Positions 19,395-27,829 of a stretch of 45,496 bases of DNA are shown in pieces. Under the pieces are notes generated by a model, which was not told the DNA's origin, did not search any database, and was given only the letters and a program-made list of their open reading frames with translations. The translations under genes and the position numbers were made by a program. The first letter of the stretch is position 1. Every line of letters begins with the position of its first letter. Origin of the DNA: Akkermansia muciniphila (GTDB lineage: Bacteria > Verrucomicrobiota > Verrucomicrobiia > Verrucomicrobiales > Akkermansiaceae); assembly GCA_945873305.1 (NCBI GenBank), contig CAMCCX010000015.1, positions 1 through 45,496 of the forward strand, written 5' to 3'.

Positions 19395-20576
19395 ATGTTT
19401 GTCATTTCGATCGCCGCCCTCAAACGCAACACCCGGATTCTGCGCGAGGTGAAGGAAGCCGCCGGCTGCCATCTGGTGCTCGCGCTCAAAGGATTTTCCT
19501 GCTGGAAAGCCTTCCCCTTTTTCCGCGACGACCTCGACGGCTGCTGCGCCTCCGGCCTTTGGGAAGCCTGGCTCGCCCGCGATTATTTCCAAAAACACAT
19601 CGTCACCTACTCCCCGGCCTACGACGAGGCCGACGTCGCGGAACTCTGCAACTTCACCGACCACCTCGATTTCAACTCGCTCTCGCAGTGGTTCCGCTTC
19701 CGCGAAAGGGTGATGGCTCATCCCCGCTTCAAAAGCGGCGAGCTACTCTGCGGACTCCGCATCAACCCGCAATGCTCGACGGGAGAAACCCCGCTCTACG
19801 ACCCCTGCGTCGCCGGATCGCGCCTCGGCATCACCGCCGAGCAACTTGCCGGCGCCGACCTCACCGGACTCTCCGGCCTCCATTTCCACACGCTCTGCGA
19901 ACAGAACTCCGACGACCTCGAAACAACCCTCGCCGCCGTCGATGAGAAATTCGGTTACCTGTTAAATTCGCCGCAGTTCACCTATCTGAACATGGGCGGC
20001 GGCCACTGGATCACCAAGCCGTTCTACGACCGCGAGCGCCTCGTCCGGCTCGTCCGCGAAGCCCGCGAGAAATACCACGTGGATGTCTGGCTGGAACCCG
20101 GCGAAGCCGTCGCCATCCACACCGGAGTGCTGCGCGCCACCGTGATGGACGTCTTCGAATCCGCCGGCCACCGCCTCGCCATCCTCAGCATTTCCGCCAC
20201 CGGCCACATGCCCGACGTGATGGAAATGCCCTACCGCCCGGATGTGTTTCTCGTCGATTCCGCACCCTCGGATGGCAAGCCCGCCGTCGTGCTTGAAGGT
20301 GAGAACTATCACCCCGCCGGCGAGTCCGGCGAGTGGACCTACCGGCTCGGCGGCCCCACCTGCCTGGCGGGGGATGTCATGGGGGACTTCTCATTCCACC
20401 GCGAACTCAAGGTCGGCGATGTCTTGGTTTTTGACGACATGGCGCATTACACGATGGTCAAGACGACGACTTTCAACGGCGTCAAACACCCGGCCATCGC
20501 GCTGCAGCATGAGGACGGGAAAATCGAGATCATCCGCGAATTCACCTACGCCGACTTCCGCGACCGGCTTTCCTAA
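19395..20576 (+). CDS. nspC: Carboxynorspermidine/carboxyspermidine decarboxylase
   Basis: A 393-residue PLP enzyme of the alanine-racemase-fold (fold III) decarboxylases. PLP Lys32 is in LALKGFS; other conserved blocks are GLRINPQ, FHTLCEQ, NMGGGHWIT, LEPGEAV and GPTCLAGDVMGDF, which together are characteristic of NspC. It decarboxylates carboxy(nor)spermidine to (nor)spermidine in the alternative polyamine route. The partner carboxynorspermidine dehydrogenase, which forms the substrate from putrescine or diaminopropane and aspartate semialdehyde, is not in the window. Start ATG leaves only nine residues before the first conserved asparagine region, slightly short but normal for the family. 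Confidence 0.93.
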   Translation: MFVISIAALKRNTRILREVKEAAGCHLVLALKGFSCWKAFPFFRDDLDGCCASGLWEAWLARDYFQKHIVTYSPAYDEADVAELCNFTDHLDFNSLSQWFRFRERVMAHPRFKSGELLCGLRINPQCSTGETPLYDPCVAGSRLGITAEQLAGADLTGLSGLHFHTLCEQNSDDLETTLAAVDEKFGYLLNSPQFTYLNMGGGHWITKPFYDRERLVRLVREAREKYHVDVWLEPGEAVAIHTGVLRATVMDVFESAGHRLAILSISATGHMPDVMEMPYRPDVFLVDSAPSDGKPAVVLEGENYHPAGESGEWTYRLGGPTCLAGDVMGDFSFHRELKVGDVLVFDDMAHYTMVKTTTFNGVKHPAIALQHEDGKIEIIREFTYADFRDRLS

Positions 20577-20651
20577 CCCACCTCTGAAACCACTCTGTGG
20601 TGAAAGGCATTTCCATTGTCATCCCTCCAAATTCGCTCAACCTCGCCTCCC

Positions 20652-21284
20652 ATGATCGATCGCATTCTCGCCAAACGCATCGTCCCCGTCGTCGTCCTTG
20701 ACCGTGTCGAATCCGCCGAACCACTCGCCGAAGCGCTGCTCGCCGGGGGTCTCGACATCATGGAAATCACCTTCCGCACCGCGGCGGCCGCGGCATCCAT
20801 CGAGCGGATCGCCGCCAGTTTTCCGGAAATCCTGCTCGGCGCGGGAACCCTGTTGGAGAAAGACCAGGTCCAGCGCGCCAAGGATGCCGGGGCCGTCTTC
20901 GGTCTCGCTCCCGGGTTCAACCCGGAAATCGTCGCCGCCGCCAAAGAGGTCGGCCTTCAGTTTTCTCCCGGCGTGATGACTCCCAGCGAAGTTGAAGGAG
21001 CACTCGCTTTGGGCTGCAAGCTGCTCAAGTTTTTCCCGGCCGAGATCGCGGGCGGCGTCAACATGCTCAAAGCACTCGCAGGCCCGTACGGCCACACCGG
21101 CGTGAGATTCATCCCCACCGGCGGCGTATCGTTAGGAAATCTAGCCGCTTACCTCAAGCTCCCCGTCGTCGCCGCCATCGGTGGCTCGTGGATGGTGGAC
21201 AAGCAGCTCGTCAACGACGGCAAGTGGGCGGAAATCACCCGCATCACCCGGGAGGCGCTTGCCGCCGCCGCTGAAGCCCGTTAA
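20652..21284 (+). CDS. eda: KDPG/KHG aldolase
   Basis: A 210-residue class I aldolase with the catalytic Glu38 in IMEITFRT and the Schiff-base Lys126 in LLKFFPAE; GAGTLLEKDQ and FIPTGGVSLGN supply phosphate- and product-binding loops. It cleaves 2-keto-3-deoxy-6-phosphogluconate to pyruvate and glyceraldehyde 3-phosphate in Entner-Doudoroff or uronate breakdown. The next gene, a ROK-type sugar kinase, starts 9 bases downstream, so both likely form one sugar-catabolic unit. No Edd or KDG kinase is nearby. Confidence 0.93.
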   Translation: MIDRILAKRIVPVVVLDRVESAEPLAEALLAGGLDIMEITFRTAAAAASIERIAASFPEILLGAGTLLEKDQVQRAKDAGAVFGLAPGFNPEIVAAAKEVGLQFSPGVMTPSEVEGALALGCKLLKFFPAEIAGGVNMLKALAGPYGHTGVRFIPTGGVSLGNLAAYLKLPVVAAIGGSWMVDKQLVNDGKWAEITRITREALAAAAEAR

Positions 21285-21293
21285 TTTCCTTCC

Positions 21294-22160
21294 ATGATCG
21301 CAGGCATCGAATTGGGCGGAACCAAAACCGTCGTCGCCATCGGCTCGGTGGACGGACGGGTCATCGAGGAATTCCGTTTCCCGACCACTCTTCCGCAGGA
21401 AACGCTCGACGTCGCCATCGAATGGCTGCGCGCACGCGGGCAACCGACAAGCATCGGCATCGCCGCGTTCGGCCCTATCGGCATTGTGCCGAACCGGGAT
21501 AACTATGGCAAAGTTCTCGAAACACCCAAAGCGGGTTGGGCTGGATTCTCGTTAGTCGGCTGTCTTGCAAGCGCCTTTCCAACCGCCGGAATCATCCTCG
21601 ATACCGACGTCAACGCCGCCGCTCTCGCCGAGGCCAGGATCGGGGCGGGGATCGGCTTGGACGACGTCGCCTACATCACCGTCGGCACCGGCATCGGCGG
21701 CGGAATACTATCAGGCGGGCATTTGATCCACGGCGCGCTGCATCCCGAGTTCGGCCACCTCAAGGTGCCGCGCATGGCGGGCGATGATTTCCCCGGGATT
21801 TGTTCATTTCACGGCGACTGCCTGGAAGGGCTCGCCAGCGGCCCGGCCATCGCCGCCCGCTGGGGCACTCCGGCGCACGAGCTTCCCGCCGGCCATCCGG
21901 CATGGGAAACGCAGGCGTGGTATCTTGCCCACGGCATCCTCTCGCTCGTCGCCATCGTCTCCCCGTCGCGCGTCATCGTCGGCGGCGGGGTCTGTCAGGC
22001 AGAAGGTCTGCACCGGAAAATCAACGCGCGGTTGATCGAAATCGCCGCGGGCTATTTCCCACCGGTGCTAGGAGGAGATTACGTCGTCCCACCCGCGCTC
22101 GGCCAGCAAGCCGGCATCTGCGGGGCTTTCCTGCTGGCCTCTGCCAGTAAGGAGGGTTGA
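21294..22160 (+). CDS. ROK-family sugar kinase, fructokinase-like
   Basis: A 288-residue ATP-dependent kinase. The N-terminal phosphate loop is GIELGGTKTVVAIG; the catalytic aspartate is in LDTDVNAAALAEA; the second ATP loop is ITVGTGIGGGIL. A zinc-binding ROK signature is seen as HPEFGHLKVPR followed by CSFHGDCLEGLASG (His and cysteines). This arrangement, with the HGDCLEG block, is typical of bacterial fructokinases (ScrK/GmuE type), so fructose 6-phosphate or another hexose phosphate is the expected product. It is cotranscribed with eda. Confidence 0.88.
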   Translation: MIAGIELGGTKTVVAIGSVDGRVIEEFRFPTTLPQETLDVAIEWLRARGQPTSIGIAAFGPIGIVPNRDNYGKVLETPKAGWAGFSLVGCLASAFPTAGIILDTDVNAAALAEARIGAGIGLDDVAYITVGTGIGGGILSGGHLIHGALHPEFGHLKVPRMAGDDFPGICSFHGDCLEGLASGPAIAARWGTPAHELPAGHPAWETQAWYLAHGILSLVAIVSPSRVIVGGGVCQAEGLHRKINARLIEIAAGYFPPVLGGDYVVPPALGQQAGICGAFLLASASKEG

Positions 22161-22201
22161 TCTTCGGTCTATCCGGTCAGCGCAAGATCGCCCTCCTAAT
22201 C

Positions 22202-23173
22202 ATGACCACCTCCACCAAGCCCATGGAATTCCTGCGAAACTTGCCGCCCGCGGAAGAACCACGGTTCTGGCAGATTTCGCCAGGGCGCCGGCTGGCTTGG
22301 AATGAATACGGCGATCCGGCCGGGTTTCCCGTGATGTATTACCATGGCTGGCCGAGCTCGCGATTGCAGGCGCGGTTAGCACACCACCTCGCACTCGTGC
22401 GCGGCTTGAGGATCGTCGCGATGGATCGGCCGGGGATGGGGCGCTCGACTTTCGAGCCGGGGCGGACGCTGGATTCGTGGCCGGAGCTGATGGAGCGGTT
22501 TGCGGATGCGCTGGGGATCGGGAAATTCGGCCAACTCGGCGTCTCGGGTGGCGGGCCGTATGTGCTGGCATGCGCGGCGCGGATTCCGGAGCGGCTGACC
22601 GGCTCCGCGGTGTTAGGCGGGGCGGTGCCGCTGGCGGAGTTGCGCCACGGGCCGCGCGGTTTGCATCCGCTTTACCGGCTGCTGATCCCCTGCCGGAAAC
22701 TTCCGTTCTGGGTGTTTTCCGCGCTGTTTCAGGTCGCCAGCATCGCATCGCGGTGGCAACCCGGGCTGCCGCCATTGTCGTGGTTGTTGCGGAGCGTGGC
22801 GGAGGAGGACCGCCGCTTGTTGCTGGATTTCCCGGACGTCTGGGCCGTGATCACGAAGAGCTTTCAAGAAGGCGTCTGCGACGGCGGCGGGCGCGGAGTG
22901 ATGACGGATGCGGAGATTTATCTCCAACGCCTGACGATCGATCTCTCGAGTGTGCACCACCCGATCCGTTACTGGCACGGCGGCGAGGACCGGAACATCC
23001 CGCTGGAAATGGTGCGGGAATTCACGGGAAAAATCGCCGCTGCCGAGCTGATAGTGGATCAGGAGATGGGGCATTTCTCGCTCGTCCTGCGGCGGGCTCC
23101 GGCGGCGCTGGACTATCTGGCGGAGTGTGTCCCGGCTGTCTCAGCTGGGAGGGAAGGCCCTGAATCCGGCTGA
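22202..23173 (+). CDS. Alpha/beta-hydrolase fold protein
   Basis: A 323-residue protein with the alpha/beta-hydrolase pattern: oxyanion region YYHGWPSSR, DRPGMGRS, nucleophile elbow GVSGGGPYV (Ser is the nucleophile), a late Asp in WHGGEDRNIP and His in EMGHFSL. A cap region lies at about residues 150-230. Substrate is unknown; such enzymes act on esters, epoxides or C-C bonds. I use ATG 22202; a TTG at 22157 overlaps the kinase stop and directly follows AAGGAGGG, too close for a normal ribosome site. The last ~17 residues are encoded by the left arm and loop of an inverted repeat (23127-23187), so the repeat seems to have inserted at the gene's end. Confidence 0.82.
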   Translation: MTTSTKPMEFLRNLPPAEEPRFWQISPGRRLAWNEYGDPAGFPVMYYHGWPSSRLQARLAHHLALVRGLRIVAMDRPGMGRSTFEPGRTLDSWPELMERFADALGIGKFGQLGVSGGGPYVLACAARIPERLTGSAVLGGAVPLAELRHGPRGLHPLYRLLIPCRKLPFWVFSALFQVASIASRWQPGLPPLSWLLRSVAEEDRRLLLDFPDVWAVITKSFQEGVCDGGGRGVMTDAEIYLQRLTIDLSSVHHPIRYWHGGEDRNIPLEMVREFTGKIAAAELIVDQEMGHFSLVLRRAPAALDYLAECVPAVSAGREGPESG

Positions 23174-23187
23174 GACAGCCGGAACAC
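23127..23187. repeat. Long REP-like inverted repeat across a gene end
   Basis: Left arm 23127-23145 (GTGTCCCGGCTGTCTCAGC) pairs with right arm 23169-23187 (GCTGAGACAGCCGGAACAC): 18 of 19 positions pair, with one mismatch. The 23-base spacer contains the end of the hydrolase frame, whose TGA (23171-23173) lies in the right arm. It separates the hydrolase from the rhomboid gene 64 bases downstream. There is no good T-run (CTTT only), so terminator function is doubtful. Confidence 0.78.
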
Positions 23188-23251
23188 TTTCTCCGTGGAA
23201 AGGTGGCGATTGACGGATCAGTTTGCGGGTGAATGTTTGCGGGTGCAACTG

Positions 23252-24118
23252 ATGAACTCCCCAACCGAAACGGACCCGAGCCCTGAGACCGATGAGAACT
23301 GGGTCCAGGTCGGGCACTATCCGACGCTGGAGTCCGCGTATGATCACGGCTTGGTGATCCTGGCGATGGGCGAGGCGTGCCGGGTGGAACCGGCCGCAAG
23401 TAGCGGAGCCTTCGATCTGCACGCGGAGGCACTCCCGGCTGATAGGATTTCCAGGGAGCTCGACGCCTACGGCCGGGAAATCGCGTTGCCGGTCGAGAAG
23501 CCGGTGGCGGTGAGTGATTGGGCGAGGCATCCGGCGGGCGCTTGGCTTTGCGGTATCTGGATCGCCGCGCTGATCGCGGTTTTTTACTGGCAGGGAGAAG
23601 ACGCGTCGCTCGTCCGGCGCGCGGCGTCGTCGAGCGTGGGACTGATCGAACGCGGTGAATGGTGGCGGCCGTTTACCGGGCTTTTCCTCCACGCGGACGT
23701 CCCGCATCTGGTGGGAAACCTGGTGATCGGCACGATTTTCGCGACGCTCGTAGCGAGGTCGGTGGGCGCGCTGAAAGGCTGGGCGCTGATCCTCGCCTGC
23801 GGCACGCTCGGCAACGCGCTGACCTCGCGGCTCACCTATCCGGAATCGTTCGTCTCGCTCGGGGCATCCACCGCGGTCTTCGCGGCGCTCGGCATCTTAT
23901 CAGGCATCGGCATTCTTGAAACCCTGCGATCACGCGCGCGGCTGCCTTGGGCGAAGATCGCCGCCCCGGTGTTGGGCAGCGTCATCCTGCTAGGTCTGTT
24001 GGGCGGCGGTCATGACCCGCGCACCGACGTGCTGGGCCATGTCTTCGGTTTCGGCTCCGGCCTGATGGCGGGGATGGCGGCGGGGGCGCTTGAGGGGAAA
24101 ACTCCCGCTAGATCCTAA
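23252..24118 (+). CDS. Rhomboid-family intramembrane serine protease
   Basis: A 288-residue protein: a cytoplasmic N-terminal domain of ~95 residues, then about six membrane helices. Rhomboid signatures are present: the WWRPFTGLFLHADVPHLVGNL block with the HxxxN of helix 2, the catalytic serine in LGASTAVFAALG (GxSx) and the catalytic histidine in GHVFGFGSGLMAG. Rhomboids cleave membrane proteins within the bilayer. The N-terminal domain (VGHYPTLESAYDHGLVILAMG) resembles a small substrate- or membrane-sensing domain fused in some Verrucomicrobia rhomboids, which is an inference. ATG 23252 is preferred to GTG 23195. The 3' end overlaps the convergent methyltransferase gene by 11 bases. Confidence 0.88.
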   Translation: MNSPTETDPSPETDENWVQVGHYPTLESAYDHGLVILAMGEACRVEPAASSGAFDLHAEALPADRISRELDAYGREIALPVEKPVAVSDWARHPAGAWLCGIWIAALIAVFYWQGEDASLVRRAASSSVGLIERGEWWRPFTGLFLHADVPHLVGNLVIGTIFATLVARSVGALKGWALILACGTLGNALTSRLTYPESFVSLGASTAVFAALGILSGIGILETLRSRARLPWAKIAAPVLGSVILLGLLGGGHDPRTDVLGHVFGFGSGLMAGMAAGALEGKTPARS

Positions 24119-24953
24119 CCGCCTTGAGCGCGATGAACATCGGGAACTCCTCCGCGGCGGCGTGCTCGGCCTTGCTGAAAGGCCCGGACGCCTGCGACCG
24201 CCGGTGGCTGTAGAGTTCCTCGCAGGCGACCACGGCGAGACCGCCTTGCCCCATGGCCGTTAGTAAATCCGCGAGCGGGCGGTGGTGGAATTTCGTCTGC
24301 TCGCCCGTCCCCTTTCCCGGATGGGTGGTGATCGGGATTTCCAGCGGCGTGCCGTAGCTGTCGAGCCGGCGATACTGGATTTTTTGATCGCCGTCCCAGC
24401 CCCAGTGGGATTTGCGGGGAATGCGGAAACACGGATGCATGAAAACCATCACCGCGCGGCCGCCGGGCTTGAGGGCGCGGGCGAGGTTGGAAAACATGCC
24501 CAGCAGATCCGGCACGTCGTGCACGGCCATGATGCAGGTGGCCGCGTCGTGGCTGCCATCCGCCCACGGTCCGGGCTGGCAGGCGTCGGCGACGACCAGG
24601 GAAACCCGCGGGTCCGCGCCGTGGCGGGATTTCGCGGATTCGATCAGGCGCGGGCTGGCATCCACGCCGGTGAATTTCCCGATCTTCGCCTCTAGCAGCG
24701 GCCGGATCAACACGCCTTGGCCGCAGCAAACATCGATGACCGACTCGCCGGGCTGCGGCGCGAGCATCCGCAGGGCGGCGGGTAGAATGACGTTCTGGTG
24801 ATAGTCCGAGCCGGACTCGCCGACGAGTTTGTCATACCACGCGGCCACCGGATCCCAGCCGCGATCCTTGGCGGAGGGCGGCTTGTTTCCGGATGGTGGC
24901 GCGGGTTTCCGGCCCTGTTGGGCGCGGAACGGTCGGCGGGGTGGCTGCGGCAT
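24108..24953 (-). CDS. Class I SAM-dependent methyltransferase, unknown substrate
   Basis: A 281-residue enzyme with a basic, proline-rich N-terminal tail (~30 residues) and then a Rossmann domain. Motif I is VIDVCCGQGVLI, the acidic residue ending strand 2 is in GVDASPRLI, and a helix with AVHDVPDL follows. The segment after ALKPGGRAVMVFMHPCFR is typical of the ubiE/COQ5-like Methyltransf_11/25 families. The product cannot be named. It faces away from the type III polyketide operon, so membership in that pathway is only possible by proximity. It shares an upstream region with that operon (90 bases). Confidence 0.82.
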   Translation of the reverse strand: MPQPPRRPFRAQQGRKPAPPSGNKPPSAKDRGWDPVAAWYDKLVGESGSDYHQNVILPAALRMLAPQPGESVIDVCCGQGVLIRPLLEAKIGKFTGVDASPRLIESAKSRHGADPRVSLVVADACQPGPWADGSHDAATCIMAVHDVPDLLGMFSNLARALKPGGRAVMVFMHPCFRIPRKSHWGWDGDQKIQYRRLDSYGTPLEIPITTHPGKGTGEQTKFHHRPLADLLTAMGQGGLAVVACEELYSHRRSQASGPFSKAEHAAAEEFPMFIALKAVRI

Positions 24954-25042
24954 GGCGCGAGATTAGGCGGGGACGGGTCATGCCAGCAAGTCATCAGGGG
25001 AAATCTTCTTAGTTGTGGGAAATGGCGCTGCAACTAGCCTAC

Positions 25043-25693
25043 ATGCCAGTGGCAAAACGCATCGTCATCCCGGAAATCCTCGATCATCTGCCAGCGGATG
25101 ATCTCGACGCCATGCGCAGTCGCCGGGACTTGCGGCGGGTCAATCTGCTGATGGGCAACGAGCGTTGGGTCTGCCGGACGGCCCGCGGGTTTCCAGAGGC
25201 GGCGGGACGCGGGATCGTGGAAATCGGCGCGGGCGACGGGGTGCTCTGCGGCATGTTAGCCCGGTCGTTTCCGCAAGCGCGGGTGACGGCTTACGATCTT
25301 GCGCCGCCACCGGTGGATTTGGAGGCGCGGGTCAAATGGCGGCGCGGGGACATTTTCGCGACGCCCGCTCCTAAGCCGGGCGGCGTGTTGGTGGCGAATT
25401 TGTTCCTGCACCATTTCGAGGGAGATTCACTAACCGCCTTGGGGCGCTGGTTTGGGAATTTCGAATTACTCGTTTTCAACGAACCGGACCGCGCCTACCT
25501 GCCGCATTTCCTCGGCGCGCTGATGCATCCGTGGATCAACCGGGTGACGCGACACGACATGCACGTCAGCATCCGGGCGGGATTCGCGGCGGGAGAAATC
25601 ATCCGGCTGTGCGGACTCGATGGCGGCCGCTGGCATTTCAAGGAAACTTCCACGTGGCGCGGGGCCAGACGCGTGATAGGCTGGCGGACTTGA
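25043..25693 (+). CDS. SAM-dependent methyltransferase of the type III polyketide operon
   Basis: A 216-residue protein with motif I VEIGAGDGVLCGML, an acidic strand end TAYDLAPP, and a strand VLVANLFLHHFEGDSL typical of small-molecule methyltransferases. I start at ATG 25043 (MPVAKRIVIPEIL), which gives the typical KR.(V/I)IPE.LD N-terminus; in-frame starts at 25013 and 25022 are possible. The next gene begins with a TTG that overlaps this stop (TTGA at 25690-25693), implying translational coupling. By analogy with the Streptomyces SrsA-SrsB-SrsC phenolic-lipid system, it may methylate a phenolic polyketide. Confidence 0.82.
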   Translation: MPVAKRIVIPEILDHLPADDLDAMRSRRDLRRVNLLMGNERWVCRTARGFPEAAGRGIVEIGAGDGVLCGMLARSFPQARVTAYDLAPPPVDLEARVKWRRGDIFATPAPKPGGVLVANLFLHHFEGDSLTALGRWFGNFELLVFNEPDRAYLPHFLGALMHPWINRVTRHDMHVSIRAGFAAGEIIRLCGLDGGRWHFKETSTWRGARRVIGWRT

Positions 25694-26706
25694 AACGGGA
25701 AATCACCATCGCGGGAGGCGGGCTGGCCGGATTGTCGCTGGCCGCGGCCCTGCGCCTGCACGAGGTGCCGGTGACGGTGCTGGAGGCGGGGAACTATCCG
25801 CGCCACCGGGTCTGCGGGGAGTTCATCTCGGGGGTTAGCGGCGAGACCTTGGCCGCGCTGGGGATCGCCGGGCTGTTCGAGGACGCCCGCCGCCACCGGT
25901 CGCTTGGCTGGTTTGAAAGCGGGCGGCTGATTCATCGCGATCATTTCACCGATCCGGCGTTAGGAATCTCCCGCTATCTGTTGGACGCGCGGATCAGGGA
26001 TCATGTCGAGTCACTCGGCGGCGCGGTGAAAACAGAAACGCGGGCGAGGCCGGAGCCGCGGGATGGCTTCGTCTGGACGGCGGGGCGACGCCCGCGCACC
26101 GGCCAATGGCTCGGACTCAAAGCCCACGTCCGCAATCTGCCGATGACCGCGGATCTGGAAATGCACGCGGGCGCTAACGGCTACACCGGACTCGCTGGCG
26201 TGGAAGACGGCTGGACCAATGTCTGCGGGTTGTTCCGAATCGACCGGTCGCTCCCGGCAAGCGGCGCCGATCTGCTGCCGGCCTATCTGACCGCGGGCGG
26301 AAACCAAAAACTCGCCGCCGCGCTGCGCGACGGCGAGTGGCGTGCGGGATCGTTTTCCGCGGTGGCGGGTTTCGAACTCGGACGCCAAACTCCCCTGCCC
26401 GGTTTGCTCGCCCTCGGCGATGCGGAGAGCATGATTCCGCCGTTCACGGGAAACGGGATGTCGATGGCATTTCAAGCGGCGGAATGCGCGGTCGGCCCGC
26501 TCGTCGCATGGTCGCGGGGCGGGCAGTCCTGGCAAGACGCGGCCAACTCGGTGCGGACGGCAGTGCGCCGGAAATTCAAACGCAGGCTGGCGGCGGCGGC
26601 GCTGCTGCATCCGGTTTTACTCAACGCCTGCGGCCGGACGCTGCTGCAAAACCTCGCCGCCGCGCGCATGCTGCCATTCCAGCCGATGCTTTCTTTGATC
26701 CGCTAG
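25690..26706 (+). CDS. FAD-dependent oxidoreductase, geranylgeranyl-reductase/UbiH-like
   Basis: A 338-residue flavoprotein. The N-terminal dinucleotide fold is ITIAGGGLAGLSLAAAL (GxGxxG), the family block RVCGEFISG follows, and the second FAD motif is ALGDAESMIPPFTGNGMSMAFQAAE. The CGEF block and the GD....P..G.GM pattern fit aromatic hydroxylases and geranylgeranyl reductases of the p-hydroxybenzoate-hydroxylase fold. The TTG start overlaps the preceding stop; no ATG exists at the right place, and the GxGxxG motif must be kept. In the polyketide operon it probably hydroxylates the aromatic ring, en route to a quinone. Confidence 0.85.
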   Translation: MKREITIAGGGLAGLSLAAALRLHEVPVTVLEAGNYPRHRVCGEFISGVSGETLAALGIAGLFEDARRHRSLGWFESGRLIHRDHFTDPALGISRYLLDARIRDHVESLGGAVKTETRARPEPRDGFVWTAGRRPRTGQWLGLKAHVRNLPMTADLEMHAGANGYTGLAGVEDGWTNVCGLFRIDRSLPASGADLLPAYLTAGGNQKLAAALRDGEWRAGSFSAVAGFELGRQTPLPGLLALGDAESMIPPFTGNGMSMAFQAAECAVGPLVAWSRGGQSWQDAANSVRTAVRRKFKRRLAAAALLHPVLLNACGRTLLQNLAAARMLPFQPMLSLIR

Positions 26707-26724
26707 ATCCCCCTTGATTCCACC

Positions 26725-27750
26725 ATGTATCTCCGCTCCATCGCCACTGCTGTTCCGCCCCGCTCGTTCACCCAGGAAGCTTGCTGGAGCGCGATGCAGC
26801 AAGGGGATTTCCCGGCAACCCTCAGACCGCGATCGATGGCGCTGATGGAGAAAATCCTGACCAACCGCGCCTCGGGAATCGAACGGCGGAATCTCGCGCT
26901 GGATTCGATCGAGCAGTCATTCGGCCGCTGCGCGGAGACTCTCAATCAGAGTTTCGAGCGCGAGGCCCCGCCGCTGGCAAGCGCCGCGCTGCTGGACGCC
27001 TTGCGGAAATCCGGCCGGGTGGCGGCCGACGTGGACGCGCTTTTCGTCTGCACCTGCACCGGCTATCTGTGCCCCGGCGTGAGCAGTCACCTGGCCGAGC
27101 TGACGGGAATGCGGCATGATGTCTATCTGGCCGATCTTGTCGGGCTGGGCTGCGGCGCGGCGATCCCGATGCTGCGGGCGGCGCAGGGATTTCTGGCGGC
27201 AAACCCACATGCCGTGGTTGCGACGGTGGCGGTGGAAATCTGTTCGGCGGCGTTTTTCGCCGACGATGATCCGGGCGTTTTGATCAGCCTCTGCCTGTTT
27301 GGCGACGGCGCGGCGGCGGCGATCTGGACCGGGGATGGTGCTGCCGGCGATTGGCAGGCGGGCCATTTCACCACCACCCATCGCCCGGAAGAGCGTGAGA
27401 AAATCCGTTTTGTGAACTCAGCCGGAAAGCTGAAAAACCAACTCCACCGCGCGGTGCCGGGACTGGCAAGAGAGGCGGTGGCCGGATTGTTCGCGCTGCG
27501 GACGGGCGAGCCGGACCAAGTGCTCGCCCACTCCGGCGGCCGCGACGTGGTGGAGGCTCTGGAAAGCGCGCTGCCCTATCAACTCACAGAAACGCGCGAG
27601 GTCCTGCGGGACCACGGGAACATGAGCAGTCCCTCGGTGCTCTTCGCGCTGGAGCGGCGGCTGGCGGCGGACCACCCGGACGACCGGAGGCTCTGGCTCA
27701 CCGCGTTCGGCGCGGGATTCGCCGCCCACGCGTGCGAGCTGTGGCGCTGA
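26725..27750 (+). CDS. Type III polyketide synthase (chalcone/stilbene-synthase fold)
   Basis: A 341-residue homodimeric-type ketosynthase. The catalytic triad is complete: Cys143 in [13 protein letters not shown], His269 in LAHSGGRDV and Asn299 in [13 protein letters not shown]. It extends an acyl starter with malonyl units and cyclises the product, commonly to an alkylresorcinol, alkylpyrone or tetrahydroxynaphthalene in bacteria. It is the last gene of a tight three-gene operon (methyltransferase, FAD oxidoreductase, this gene; 18 bases after the oxidoreductase). A long-chain acyl starter would give phenolic lipids of the membrane; the starter cannot be read from the sequence. Confidence 0.93.
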   Translation: MYLRSIATAVPPRSFTQEACWSAMQQGDFPATLRPRSMALMEKILTNRASGIERRNLALDSIEQSFGRCAETLNQSFEREAPPLASAALLDALRKSGRVAADVDALFVCTCTGYLCPGVSSHLAELTGMRHDVYLADLVGLGCGAAIPMLRAAQGFLAANPHAVVATVAVEICSAAFFADDDPGVLISLCLFGDGAAAAIWTGDGAAGDWQAGHFTTTHRPEEREKIRFVNSAGKLKNQLHRAVPGLAREAVAGLFALRTGEPDQVLAHSGGRDVVEALESALPYQLTETREVLRDHGNMSSPSVLFALERRLAADHPDDRRLWLTAFGAGFAAHACELWR

Positions 27751-27829
27751 GGGTCATCCTGCAGACGCGCCACTTTCTGCTTTTCCGCACTCGCCACCCC
27801 GCCCCCGCCCCGCTTGACTCCGCGTGCCG

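Noticed and set aside
22157-22201. TTG start for the hydrolase overlapping the kinase stop
   Set aside because: The purine-rich AAGGAGGG touches the TTG directly, leaving no spacer; the added 15 residues lack hydrolase features, so ATG 22202 is preferred.
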